From contig CAMIVF010000002.1 of the NCBI GenBank assembly GCA_946401715.1, positions 1 through 36,984 of the forward strand: DNA of 36,984 nt. Reading direction: 5' to 3'. The position numbers and the translations under genes were made by a program. Below are positions 8,559 through 17,200 of this stretch, piece by piece; within the stretch, counting starts at the first letter, position 1; every line of letters begins with the position of its first letter. Origin of the DNA: an uncultured Clostridia bacterium. Lineage in GTDB: Bacteria; Bacillota; Clostridia; Lachnospirales; Lachnospiraceae. Under the pieces are notes generated by a model. It did no database searches. It was not told the DNA's origin and saw only the letters and a program-made list of their open reading frames with translations.

Positions 8559-9593
8559 CTACAGCGCACTCGCCTTGTCAAAGAACTTGAACAGCTCCCG
8601 GAAGTACTTCCCCATCGACTCCGGATCACTGGCGTAGATCTCGTGTTCCGCTCCGGGAAAACGAACCAGCTTCACATGCTTCACCTTCCGGGCGAATTCA
8701 TTCTGCCCTTCGTTGTCGACATAGATATCCTTGCCTGCCTGGCAGAGCAGAACCGGAATCGTAATCTTTTCCAGCTCGAGGGCCGCATCCTGTGTCGCCT
8801 TCATCGCTGCGCGTCCCCAGTTCCAGGTTGCCGCGTTCATCGTGTATTTTCCCTCTGACGCCGGATCCGTCCGCAGCGCAAACTGATAATCGAAACGTGA
8901 CCTCGAGCTCGCTCCGCTTCCTTCAAAGTCCGGCTTGTCCGGGTCAAAGCGGTTCATCCCCGGCATCAGCTCTTTCTTCCAGCCGCGCACCTTCGATGCG
9001 AGCATGAGCAGTTTCACCTGCCACATCGGCGTCTCGCCAAAGTTCATCCGCAGCATCGGGGAAGACAGGACCGCCGCGCAGAAGTATTCCGGGTAACGCT
9101 CCAGAAACAGTGTACTGACGCAGCCGCCCATGGAATGCGCATACAGCAGAAGATTCTTCCGGTTCTTCGCAGCCCTGTCAGACTGTCTGTCCTTGCGGAG
9201 GAAAGATCTCGTTTTGAGATCCGCCGTGCCCGGAAGGACGACCTGATCCAGAAAACACTTCAGGTCTTCCACATATTCCGAAAAATCTTCCACATCGACA
9301 ATGTCCGGCGCTTCGGGATTGCCCGAACCGCCATGGCCTCTTTGCTCGATAAAGTAGACCGAATAGCCATTCTTCCAGAATCGGTACGCGGTCTCGTGAA
9401 ACTTCCCGAAGAATTCACAGAAACCATGCACCATGACGATCACGGCCTTCGCGTCCGGCCGTATGGCTCTGTAATACTGAATCTTTTTTCCGTCGAAGCT
9501 GTCGAACGTGGCACCGGTCACATATTTCTTCAGCCACGGCTTCAGGATCCTTTCCGCCGCTTCTTTGAATCTGTCTTCTACGAAAGGTGTCAT
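8559..9593 (-). CDS. alpha/beta hydrolase (monoacylglycerol lipase/lysophospholipase-like)
   Basis: VMVHGFCEFFGKFHETAYRF, EQRGHGGSG, nucleophile elbow AHSMGG, C-terminal PGAEHEIYAS. RBS GAGGAG before ATG 9593 (GTG at 9599 also possible). Confidence 0.88.
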   Translation of the reverse strand: MTPFVEDRFKEAAERILKPWLKKYVTGATFDSFDGKKIQYYRAIRPDAKAVIVMVHGFCEFFGKFHETAYRFWKNGYSVYFIEQRGHGGSGNPEAPDIVDVEDFSEYVEDLKCFLDQVVLPGTADLKTRSFLRKDRQSDRAAKNRKNLLLYAHSMGGCVSTLFLERYPEYFCAAVLSSPMLRMNFGETPMWQVKLLMLASKVRGWKKELMPGMNRFDPDKPDFEGSGASSRSRFDYQFALRTDPASEGKYTMNAATWNWGRAAMKATQDAALELEKITIPVLLCQAGKDIYVDNEGQNEFARKVKHVKLVRFPGAEHEIYASDPESMGKYFRELFKFFDKASAL

Positions 9594-9602
9594 AGTCACT
9601 CC

Positions 9603-10850
9603 TCACAGGCCGGATTCATTCATATACCGCTCCTGCTCTTCCGTCAGCGTGTCGATCTCTTTCCCGAGGAACGCAAGCTTCTTCCTGGCGATCTCCATGT
9701 CAACCTGAGCCGGAACATCCATCAGCATCGAATCAAACTGGCCCTTATGCTCCACCAGATATTTCGCGCACAGCGCCTGCACCGCGAAGGACATATCCAT
9801 AATCTCCGCAGGGTGCCCGTCTCCGCAGGCAAGGTTCACGAGTCTGCCCTCTCCGAGGATATAGATCCATTTCCCGTCCGGAAGCTGGTATCCGACGATA
9901 TTGTCACGCATCGCCTGTGTCTGAATGGCATGTTCCCTGAGCCAGGCGATATCAACCTCACAGTCGAAATGACCTGCGTTGCAGCAGATCGCGCCGTCCT
10001 TCATATTGCTGAAATCTTCCTCGTCAATCACTTTATTGCAGCCAGTCACCGTAACGAAGAAGTCACCCAGCCGGGCAGCCTGTGCCATCGGCATGACATC
10101 GTATCCGTCCATGACCGCTTCAATCGCCTTGACCGGATCAATCTCCGTGATAATGACCCGTGCGCCCAGCGCCTTCGCCCGCATGGCAACCCCGCGGCCG
10201 CACCAGCCATAGCCCGCAACAACGACCGTCTTGCCGGCAACGATCAGGTTCGTGGTCCTGTTGATTCCATCCCACACGGACTGTCCCGTTCCGTAGCGGT
10301 TGTCGAAGAGATGCTTCATCATCGCGTTGTTGACGCGCACCATCGGGAAGCGCAGCTTCCCTTCTCGGTTCAGCGCCTCCAGCCGGATGATGCCGGTTGT
10401 TGTCTCCTCGCAGCCTCCGATCACGCCCGGAATCAGATCCTGCATCTGTGTGTGCATCATATGCACCAGGTCTCCGCCGTCGTCGATAATAATGTTCGGC
10501 CCGCAGGACAGAACCGCCCTGATATGAGCATCATATTCTTCCGGCGTGACATTGTACTTCGCATGGACCTCCAGTCCCTGCGATACCAGTGCCGCCGCGA
10601 CATCGTCCTGGGTGGACAGGGGGTTGGAGCCTGTCACATACATCTCGGCACCTCCCGCTGCCAGCGTCAGGCACAGATAAGCCGTCTTCGCCTCCAGATG
10701 AACCGACAGCGCAATCTTCTGCCCCGCAAAAGGCTTTGTCCTTGCGAATTCCTCCGTCAGCATCGTCAGGAGCGGGCAGTTTCTCCGCACCCACTCGATC
10801 TTCCTCATACCCGATTCCGCCAGGCTGATATCCTTGATCTCACTTGCCAT
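9603..10850 (-). CDS. ahcY: adenosylhomocysteinase (S-adenosyl/S-inosyl-homocysteine hydrolase)
   Basis: VDIAWLREHAI, VVAGYGWCGRGVAMRAKALGARVIITEIDPVKAIEAVMDGYDVMPM, ILGEGRLVNLACGDGHPAEIMDMSFAVQAL. Start trimmed to MASEIKDISLAESG. Confidence 0.95.
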   Translation of the reverse strand: MASEIKDISLAESGMRKIEWVRRNCPLLTMLTEEFARTKPFAGQKIALSVHLEAKTAYLCLTLAAGGAEMYVTGSNPLSTQDDVAAALVSQGLEVHAKYNVTPEEYDAHIRAVLSCGPNIIIDDGGDLVHMMHTQMQDLIPGVIGGCEETTTGIIRLEALNREGKLRFPMVRVNNAMMKHLFDNRYGTGQSVWDGINRTTNLIVAGKTVVVAGYGWCGRGVAMRAKALGARVIITEIDPVKAIEAVMDGYDVMPMAQAARLGDFFVTVTGCNKVIDEEDFSNMKDGAICCNAGHFDCEVDIAWLREHAIQTQAMRDNIVGYQLPDGKWIYILGEGRLVNLACGDGHPAEIMDMSFAVQALCAKYLVEHKGQFDSMLMDVPAQVDMEIARKKLAFLGKEIDTLTEEQERYMNESGL

Positions 10851-10968
10851 GTCTGTTTCTCCTGCTTCCTTTCTGTATCCTCTGCCTGTTTCTTTTGATC
10901 TGAAGCGATTGATCTCTTTCACAAAATGATAATACCGCCAATCTTTGATTGCGGATTTGTTCTGCGCT

Positions 10969-12246
10969 TCACAGTCCCAGCCGTCCGCACATCTGCCGGA
11001 TTTCAAAGAACACCCGCTCTTCGTCGATCGTCTTCAGTTCCCTGCCCTGCATCACGATCCTTCCGTCGATGATCACAGTGTCGGTCTCGGATCCGTCCGC
11101 GCTGTAGCAAAGCGCTGCAACCGGATTGTTGTTCGGCATCATGCTCGCCGTATCCAGACGCAGGATTGCAAGGTCCGCCTTCTTCCCGACTTCGATCGAT
11201 CCTGTATGCAGGCGCAGTGCCCTGGCGCCTGCAATCGTCGCTGCCTCAAACACCTCTGGCGCTCCGACGCACTGCGGTGTCCTGTGCGTTCCCTTGTGAA
11301 TCAGCGCCAGATGCCCCATTTCACGGAACAGATTCTGGGCATTATTGGACGCCGCGCCATCCGTGCCAAGGCAGACATTCACACCCGCCCCGAGAAGCTC
11401 CTGAACCGGCGCGAATCCATTTCCCAGCTTCATATTGGAAGCCGGGTTTGTCACCACGCTCACCCCATTCTGCGCAAGAATGGAGATGTCATTTCCCTCC
11501 AGCTGCACGCAGTGCGCCGCAATCGCCGGCACGTCGAACACGCCTGCCCTGTACGCATATTCAATCGGCGTACAGTCATGATCCCGGCGCATATTCTCGA
11601 TCTCTGTCACTGACTCGGACAGATGTATGTGGATGCCAAGCCCCTTCTCCTTCGCCACGTCCGCCACCATACGCAGGTACGCAGGACCGCAGGTGTAAGG
11701 CGCATGGGGACCAAGAAGAAAGGTCAGCCTGTCACAGTCCTTTCCGTCGTTCATCTCCTCAAGCGCTTCCTGCAGACGCCTGTCGCTTCTGTCACAGGCA
11801 TCTCCGACCAGACCTCTGCAGATCACAGCCCGCATGCCGCTCTCGCGCACAGCCCTCGTCGTCTGATGGACATGCATCTGCATATCATTAAATGTGGTCG
11901 TTCCGGAACGGATCATCTCGATCTGCGACAGCAGCGATCCCCAGTATGCATCCTCTGAGGTCAGCTGATCCTCAATCGGCGACACGCGCCCGAACAGCCA
12001 GTCCATAAAAGACAGATCATCCGCGCAGTTGCGCATCATGGACATATACGTATGGGTATGCGCATTGATCAGGCCGGGGATCACCAGACGGTCCTTCCCG
12101 CTGATCACCTCGTCTTCTGAAAAGCCTTCCGGTTTTTCGTCAATCCCGGCAATCAGATCACCGGCAATGTAGATTGTATGCCTGCCCGTCTCCGGACCCT
12201 TCCCGCCCGGCAGAACAGCCAGCGCGTCCCGGATTACAATTCCCAT
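10969..12246 (-). CDS. mtaD: amidohydrolase: 5-methylthioadenosine/S-adenosylhomocysteine deaminase-like
   Basis: VIPGLINAHTHTYMSMMRNCADDLSFMDWLF, HLSESVTEIENM, AAHCVQLEGNDI, VCLGTDGAASNNAQNLFREM. Start trimmed to MGIVIRDALAVLPGG. Confidence 0.88.
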   Translation of the reverse strand: MGIVIRDALAVLPGGKGPETGRHTIYIAGDLIAGIDEKPEGFSEDEVISGKDRLVIPGLINAHTHTYMSMMRNCADDLSFMDWLFGRVSPIEDQLTSEDAYWGSLLSQIEMIRSGTTTFNDMQMHVHQTTRAVRESGMRAVICRGLVGDACDRSDRRLQEALEEMNDGKDCDRLTFLLGPHAPYTCGPAYLRMVADVAKEKGLGIHIHLSESVTEIENMRRDHDCTPIEYAYRAGVFDVPAIAAHCVQLEGNDISILAQNGVSVVTNPASNMKLGNGFAPVQELLGAGVNVCLGTDGAASNNAQNLFREMGHLALIHKGTHRTPQCVGAPEVFEAATIAGARALRLHTGSIEVGKKADLAILRLDTASMMPNNNPVAALCYSADGSETDTVIIDGRIVMQGRELKTIDEERVFFEIRQMCGRLGL

Positions 12247-12342
12247 GTCAATACACCTCCACAGACTCTTCGCGGTTTCTGCTCCGCGCCCCACAATCTT
12301 ACCATACCAGATCAAGCATTTCCACAACACACTGCTCTGGCC

Positions 12343-12477
12343 TCATTCCATTTCCGCAAACAGAATGCCGTTTTCCTGTGCGTACCGCTGTGCCGCACTT
12401 TTGCTTTTTCCGCAGATGACAAGGTCCGGACTGCATCCCTTGAATACATCCCTCTCCATATCAGATCGTTCGCTCAC
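12343..12477 (-). CDS. possible small protein (44 aa), not in the supplied ORF track
   Basis: GTG start at 12477 with AGGAGG (12490-12485) 7 nt upstream; reads VSERSDMERDVFKGCSPDLVICGKSKSAAQRYAQENGILFAEME*. Lies between a terminator hairpin and mtaD. Confidence 0.45.
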   Translation of the reverse strand: MSERSDMERDVFKGCSPDLVICGKSKSAAQRYAQENGILFAEME

Positions 12478-12494
12478 CACTGCCCCTCCTGCAG

Positions 12495-12546
12495 AACAAA
12501 AAACCTGATTACGCGAAACAGTATACTCTATTTCGCGTAATCAGGT
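12495..12546 (-). terminator. rho-independent terminator downstream of the DUF4428-like gene
   Basis: Perfect 16-bp inverted repeat ACCTGATTACGCGAAA (12503-12518) / TTTCGCGTAATCAGGT (12531-12546), followed on the minus strand by TTTTTTGTTCTG. Confidence 0.85.
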
Positions 12547-12632
12547 AACCTGTGTTCAGTGCTTTCCGGTCATCAGGCAGGTGCGGTCATCTCCTGACGG
12601 CCGGCATATCCGCCATCGGCGCAAAGGTATTC

Positions 12633-13472
12633 TCACTGTGCGTCCCCGACGTATCCTCCGCAGTACTGACACTTGCTGCCCTGCCCGATCTCAGTCTGCG
12701 CGCCGCAGTACGGGCACTTGATCATCTTCGGCCCTGCAGCCGCGGCTGCAGCTTCCTCACGCACAGTCTGCTGTGCGCCCGTCAGTGCCGCCGTAATCTC
12801 CTCCCCGAGCTTCTCGTACTTGGTATACTCCGGATTGGTGTGAGGGTCATATACCGTAGGCGCGGCAGTTCCGCCGAGTGCGTTCAGGACACCCATAATG
12901 CCGTCTCCGACAGAACCCTGCGACGGCGTGATGCACACGTCCGTGTTATTCAGATCAAACCTCATCTCATCAAAGTACGGGTTATTCACATTGATGATGT
13001 AATGAAAATCATACTTGTACTCATAGCGCGGCGGATTATAGGAAACCCACTTGGTCTGATCGCCTTCCTTCACCTCGCGTTTGATTTCATCTCTGTCCTC
13101 GTCAACATCTACCCTGCATCCTGTGATATCAGCATATGAAATGACGTCCGGGTTCTCCTCCCCGATCTTTCTGGGATCGCGTGTTAAGATAAACTTCTTC
13201 GCATTCTCATCCAAAAGAACATTCCACCTGTCACAGGCAATTGTCCGGGTAATCTTGAAGTTTTTTACCTCCTCCAGGTTTTTCAGACGGTATTCGAGCT
13301 GTTCCTTAATCTGATCGACCGTACTGTGCCTGCGCTCATCAAACCACACTGACAGTTTACTTGCACATGCCTTGCAGCAATTGCCATCCTCCAGTTTACG
13401 GTTTCCCAGCAGGCCGATTGTCGCTCCGCAGATATCACAGTTTTTATCCTTAATCAATCCAAACAGTGCCAT
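12633..13472 (-). CDS. DUF4428-like N-terminal zinc-binding domain protein with C-terminal zinc ribbon
   Basis: MALFGLIKDKNCDICGATIGLLGNRKLEDGNCCKAC...WFDERRHST; C-terminal KCPYCGAQTEIGQGSKCQYCGGYV. RBS GGAGGACTTGAAG before ATG. Confidence 0.82.
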   Translation of the reverse strand: MALFGLIKDKNCDICGATIGLLGNRKLEDGNCCKACASKLSVWFDERRHSTVDQIKEQLEYRLKNLEEVKNFKITRTIACDRWNVLLDENAKKFILTRDPRKIGEENPDVISYADITGCRVDVDEDRDEIKREVKEGDQTKWVSYNPPRYEYKYDFHYIINVNNPYFDEMRFDLNNTDVCITPSQGSVGDGIMGVLNALGGTAAPTVYDPHTNPEYTKYEKLGEEITAALTGAQQTVREEAAAAAAGPKMIKCPYCGAQTEIGQGSKCQYCGGYVGDAQ

Positions 13473-13600
13473 CTTCAAGTCCTCCTGTCTGTACTCTGAC
13501 CCTCCGGGCCAGATCGCTTTCCCTCCAAATATAGTGTATCAAAGCTTTCTTCTGTATGCAAAGCATTTTCAGCCTGTTTGCATGCACGCCGCCTGCAGAA

Positions 13601-13631
13601 AGCGCCCGGAGCAATATCTGCCCCGGGCGCT
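13601..13631 (-). terminator. terminator hairpin downstream of the 13656-15224 lipoprotein gene
   Basis: AGCGCCCGGAGC (13601-13612) / GCCCCGGGCGCT (13620-13631), 12-bp stem with one G.U pair in the minus-strand RNA. Following T-run is weak. Confidence 0.55.
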
Positions 13632-13655
13632 GAAGTCTGTGATATATGCAATTAT

Positions 13656-15224
13656 TTACGCTGCCGGTTCTTCTGTCTCCGGCACCTCCTGTGCAGCTGT
13701 CTCCATCGGAATGCCAGCCTCAGCGAACAGCTCCATGGCTGCTTCTGCGTTGAAGGACTCAACCCAGGCATTCAGATCCTGCACCGTATTGACCGGCGCC
13801 AGGTTCGTCACATCGACCTCTTCGATCGTGTCGTCCGCAGCCGGACCGCCGTATACTCTTGCATTGTAGAAGACCTTGTCGTTGACACGGTACGCAATGG
13901 TCTGGGCACCGCTCTCGTCGACATCGTAGGCTACCTCGCCGTTCATACCGCCGGCATCAATCCGGAAGGTTCCGATCATGCCGCCATTCTGCGCCACTTC
14001 AAGATCCATATCTGTGATGGTCACCTTCGCTGCAGTCTCTCCATTCACCAGAAGATCGATTTCCTCATTCAGCTTGCCGCCGGCAGCACTGCCCTGTCCG
14101 AGGAGATCCATTTCATTCACTCCCTCCATTCCGTTCATCATGGACAGCAGCATTGCTCCGGGAGTGACCTCAAACGCATGCTCTTCTCCATCCTGGATTG
14201 CCTTGCAGCTGAACAGCTCATACTCCGTACCGCCTGCTTCCAGCGCAGCGGAAAATCCTGCCGCACTCTGATCAGCGCTCTGCTGTACTTTAACGACGAT
14301 TCCCGGCATTCCGGAGAAATCAGCCGCTGCCGCACTGTCGATCACGCTGTGGAACTGATCCAGCAGATCCTGTCCGGTCAGCTGCACGCTGCCGCCGGAT
14401 ACCGCAGATACGAGATCGCTGAGGCTCGAAACCGCATCACTCTGAAGCAGGGACTCGACCAGCTGATCCTGTGACAGCGCATCCATGACGCCCTTCATCA
14501 CGTCGCCCATCTTCTCTGACGGGATCGCGAAGATCTGCGTCTGGACATCCGCACTCAGGCTTCCGATGGTAAGCACTTCCTGCGCAGCGTCCTGCTGCAG
14601 GTTGTTCATGACAGGCATCAGATAGCTCATCAGCTCCTCCTGCCAGACTTCCGCCGGTACTGACACAAAGAAGTCAACAAACTTCTGAGCCGTTTCCATG
14701 CCCATGTCGATCATCATCTGTATGATCTTGTTCTGGACCGAGCCCGCATCATCGGAACCGGTAAACAAAGAGCCGGACTGCAGGCTGTCCAGTAATGACT
14801 GCGGGCTGACCGCAATCGTCTGGTCAAAGTATTCCGGAATGCTGATATATGTCATACCGGTTCCCATGTCGACACAGCCCAGTACATGGAACAGCTGTGT
14901 ATCATTCACTTTGACAGACAACAGGCCCTTGAGCAGGTCATCGCCCGGAACCACTTTGACATATCCGTCCGCAGTCTTCAGCCAGGACAAGTCTGTACCG
15001 CTTTCCGCAGTCAGGTCATAGAGTCCATCCCCGAATTCCAGCGAGATTCCGCCTTCATACGGAGTGTCCTGTGCCGCGTCCACTGACTCTTCCAGGACAT
15101 CCTCAAGTCCGGACAGAAGCTCTGTCTCATCGGTCTCCTGCGCACAGGCACTCAGCCCTGCAGCAGTCATGACAGCCGCTGTTCCCAAAGCCAGTACGGT
15201 TTGAAACACTTTCCTCATTCCCAT
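13656..15224 (-). CDS. putative lipoprotein of unknown function
   Basis: MGMRKVFQTVLALGTAAVMTAAGLSAC with lipobox-like LSAC. RBS GAGGAGG before ATG 15224. No recognised domain. Confidence 0.75.
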   Translation of the reverse strand: MGMRKVFQTVLALGTAAVMTAAGLSACAQETDETELLSGLEDVLEESVDAAQDTPYEGGISLEFGDGLYDLTAESGTDLSWLKTADGYVKVVPGDDLLKGLLSVKVNDTQLFHVLGCVDMGTGMTYISIPEYFDQTIAVSPQSLLDSLQSGSLFTGSDDAGSVQNKIIQMMIDMGMETAQKFVDFFVSVPAEVWQEELMSYLMPVMNNLQQDAAQEVLTIGSLSADVQTQIFAIPSEKMGDVMKGVMDALSQDQLVESLLQSDAVSSLSDLVSAVSGGSVQLTGQDLLDQFHSVIDSAAAADFSGMPGIVVKVQQSADQSAAGFSAALEAGGTEYELFSCKAIQDGEEHAFEVTPGAMLLSMMNGMEGVNEMDLLGQGSAAGGKLNEEIDLLVNGETAAKVTITDMDLEVAQNGGMIGTFRIDAGGMNGEVAYDVDESGAQTIAYRVNDKVFYNARVYGGPAADDTIEEVDVTNLAPVNTVQDLNAWVESFNAEAAMELFAEAGIPMETAAQEVPETEEPAA

Positions 15225-15313
15225 ATGATACCTCCTCACGGTTATGAAATTATACTGCTCCACGCCGCGGCTGTGATACGCTGACAGCTTGGCGGCATGG
15301 TATCCTCACTTCT

Positions 15314-16174
15314 TTACCAGGACTCTTCGTCGTCCTCAGAATCCCCGTCCTCGACGTCCTCAACGTCCTCGCCATCCTCGTCTGCATCCTGCTCTTCGTC
15401 AAAATCTTCTTCCATCTCTTCGTCGGCATCGTAGTCAGTGCCGGCGTCATCTGCGTAAGCAGTATTTCCTCCGCCGTCCACGACCCTGTAATAGATGCCG
15501 TTCATGAGGGACTCTTCTCCCCCTTCTCCGGAAACAGTGACCGCCAGCATGTCTCCCGCAACGTCGAAAGAGAGCGTGTATCCGTCATCTCCCTGATAAA
15601 CGGCCGTGTTTCCGCTCGCCTGGGCCATCGCTCCGATTCCGCTCGTCTGGAACTGGAAGCTGATCTGGCTGTCATTCACAATCGTAATGACGACAGACTC
15701 TTCTCCGTCGCTCTTCTCAAACTCTCCGCCGAATGATTCCTCGGCATCAGGCCCGTCATCAAAATCAGCCTGCTCATCCGGAATCTGTGCCTGCGGCTGC
15801 GCGGTACCGGCATTCGCTGCCGGGGCAGCATTCTGCGTATTCCCGGCATTGCTCTGGGCCGCACTCTGCGTCGTAGTCCCCGTGACATTCTGTGCAGTCT
15901 GCCCTTCCACTGCGGGCGCATTCTGGCTTCCTGACGAAGCCGTGCTCTCAGCCGGCTGGGCGCCTGCCTCTGCGGTCTTTCCGCTTCCGGCTCCCGCAAG
16001 CGACTGGTCGCCCGATGTGCTGCTCACGACACCCTGTCCTCCGCTGGTCCCTCCGGCCGCATTCTGCGAGGAAGAAGCAACATCCGAACGGGTGCAGCCA
16101 AACAACATAAGCCCGGAAAGAAACGCCGCGGCTGTAATTCCAAAGTACTTTCTAATCTGATAGGTGTATCTCAT
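15314..16174 (-). CDS. putative lipoprotein with low-complexity Ala/Gln/Thr linker and polyacidic C-terminus
   Basis: MRYTYQIRKYFGITAAAFLSGLMLFGC lipobox; C-terminus DYDADEEMEEDFDEEQDADEDGEDVEDVEDGDSEDDEESW. Confidence 0.75.
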   Translation of the reverse strand: MRYTYQIRKYFGITAAAFLSGLMLFGCTRSDVASSSQNAAGGTSGGQGVVSSTSGDQSLAGAGSGKTAEAGAQPAESTASSGSQNAPAVEGQTAQNVTGTTTQSAAQSNAGNTQNAAPAANAGTAQPQAQIPDEQADFDDGPDAEESFGGEFEKSDGEESVVITIVNDSQISFQFQTSGIGAMAQASGNTAVYQGDDGYTLSFDVAGDMLAVTVSGEGGEESLMNGIYYRVVDGGGNTAYADDAGTDYDADEEMEEDFDEEQDADEDGEDVEDVEDGDSEDDEESW

Positions 16175-16239
16175 AAATAATACTCTCCTGCAAACATCTG
16201 TATCTGTTGGTTATGACTTAGACATCATACCACACCCTT

Positions 16240-16920
16240 TCAAGCCTGCACCATAAAAGTTTCATTAAAATTTCCTTGCGGAAAGTATACACCACTTTTC
16301 AGCAGAATTTCAAACTCTCCCCGTCTGATGCAGGAAGGAGGCGGATTGCGCAGCGCTTCGCCTCTGCGATGGTACTCTGCCAGCGTCAGGACCGGCCTGT
16401 TATCATGTCTGGACAGATACCGCATGACAGGAGCAATGTTTAATAGGGTCCAGTTATAGTGTCCCCGGTATGTATTGTAGCTCGTCCACCAGTAATCCTG
16501 GGCGCTGATGGTATATCCCTCCGAAAACGGGGTCAGGTGAATGTAGCGCAGAGCCGCCAGCGCGTCCTTTTCGTCCTCCATGCGCAGAACATTCACCCGT
16601 ATCACCGTATCACCGGGAACTGCGCCGGCCTCTCCCCGCAGGCCGGCATCCCGCTCATAACGCTCCATCGCGGCTGCCAGCATCCTCCGTATGGTGCGGG
16701 GCCTGACTTCCAGCCCTCCTGCAAGCAGTCTGATCCGGTCGTCCAGAACACAGAACGCATAGATCTCGGTCCGAAACAGTTCACCGGCTTCTTCCAGCGC
16801 AGTCAGGAAGAGACGCTTATCCCACTCATTCATCAGAATCTCCCGGCTCATGCGCATATCTGCATAATAAACCTGCCGTGTCATTCTGTTCTCTGACGCA
16901 GCGTTATCATAGTTCACCAT
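16240..16920 (-). CDS. Y1_Tnp/RAYT (REP-associated tyrosine transposase)-like protein with degenerate HUH motif
   Basis: KRLFLTALEEAGELFRTEIYAFCVLDDRIRLLAGG...ALAALRYIHLTPFSEGYTISAQDYWWTSYNTYRGH resembles the RAYT pattern (F..A.clMpNHfHLLl ... RYIHlNPvraGl...YpWSSy..Y.G). Start trimmed to MVNYDN. Confidence 0.65.
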   Translation of the reverse strand: MVNYDNAASENRMTRQVYYADMRMSREILMNEWDKRLFLTALEEAGELFRTEIYAFCVLDDRIRLLAGGLEVRPRTIRRMLAAAMERYERDAGLRGEAGAVPGDTVIRVNVLRMEDEKDALAALRYIHLTPFSEGYTISAQDYWWTSYNTYRGHYNWTLLNIAPVMRYLSRHDNRPVLTLAEYHRRGEALRNPPPSCIRRGEFEILLKSGVYFPQGNFNETFMVQA

Positions 16921-17108
16921 GATTGACTCTATTCCCCCTTTTTTCTGATATGCTTTCCTGTAAGCTCCACCCGTCAAGTCTTATATCGCAGCCGCACATC
17001 ATTTCTTTCCAAATGCGGCAGTTCTTATTGTAACAAAAGCGAATGAAGTTTGAAACTTATGATTTGTACAGTCTTTTGCTGCATATTCCGGCTTTTTGTT
17101 GCGGCGCA

Positions 17109-17155
17109 GAAAAGAAACATCGGAAAGGGACGTGCAAAGCAGTCCCTTTCCGATG
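17109..17155 (-). terminator. rho-independent terminator downstream of the CapA-domain gene
   Basis: CATCGGAAAGGGAC (17118-17131) / GTCCCTTTCCGATG (17142-17155), perfect 14-bp stem; minus-strand continuation TTTCTTTTC. Confidence 0.8.
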
Positions 17156-17200
17156 CAATTCGTCTTTTTATACAAAACAGGCGTTCCGGCCGGCCCGTCC

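Noticed and set aside
9135-10898. 587-aa plus-strand ORF
   Set aside because: Antisense shadow of the well-supported alpha/beta hydrolase and ahcY genes; Arg/His-rich, no domain sense.
10935-10954. CCGCCAATC/GATTGCGG hairpin between mtaD and ahcY as a terminator
   Set aside because: Short, bulged stem without a real T-run; not convincing as terminator or riboswitch.
12174-12540. Overlapping plus-strand ORFs (81-120 aa) upstream of mtaD
   Set aside because: No RBS or domain features; the minus-strand 44-aa ORF with a good RBS in this interval is better supported.
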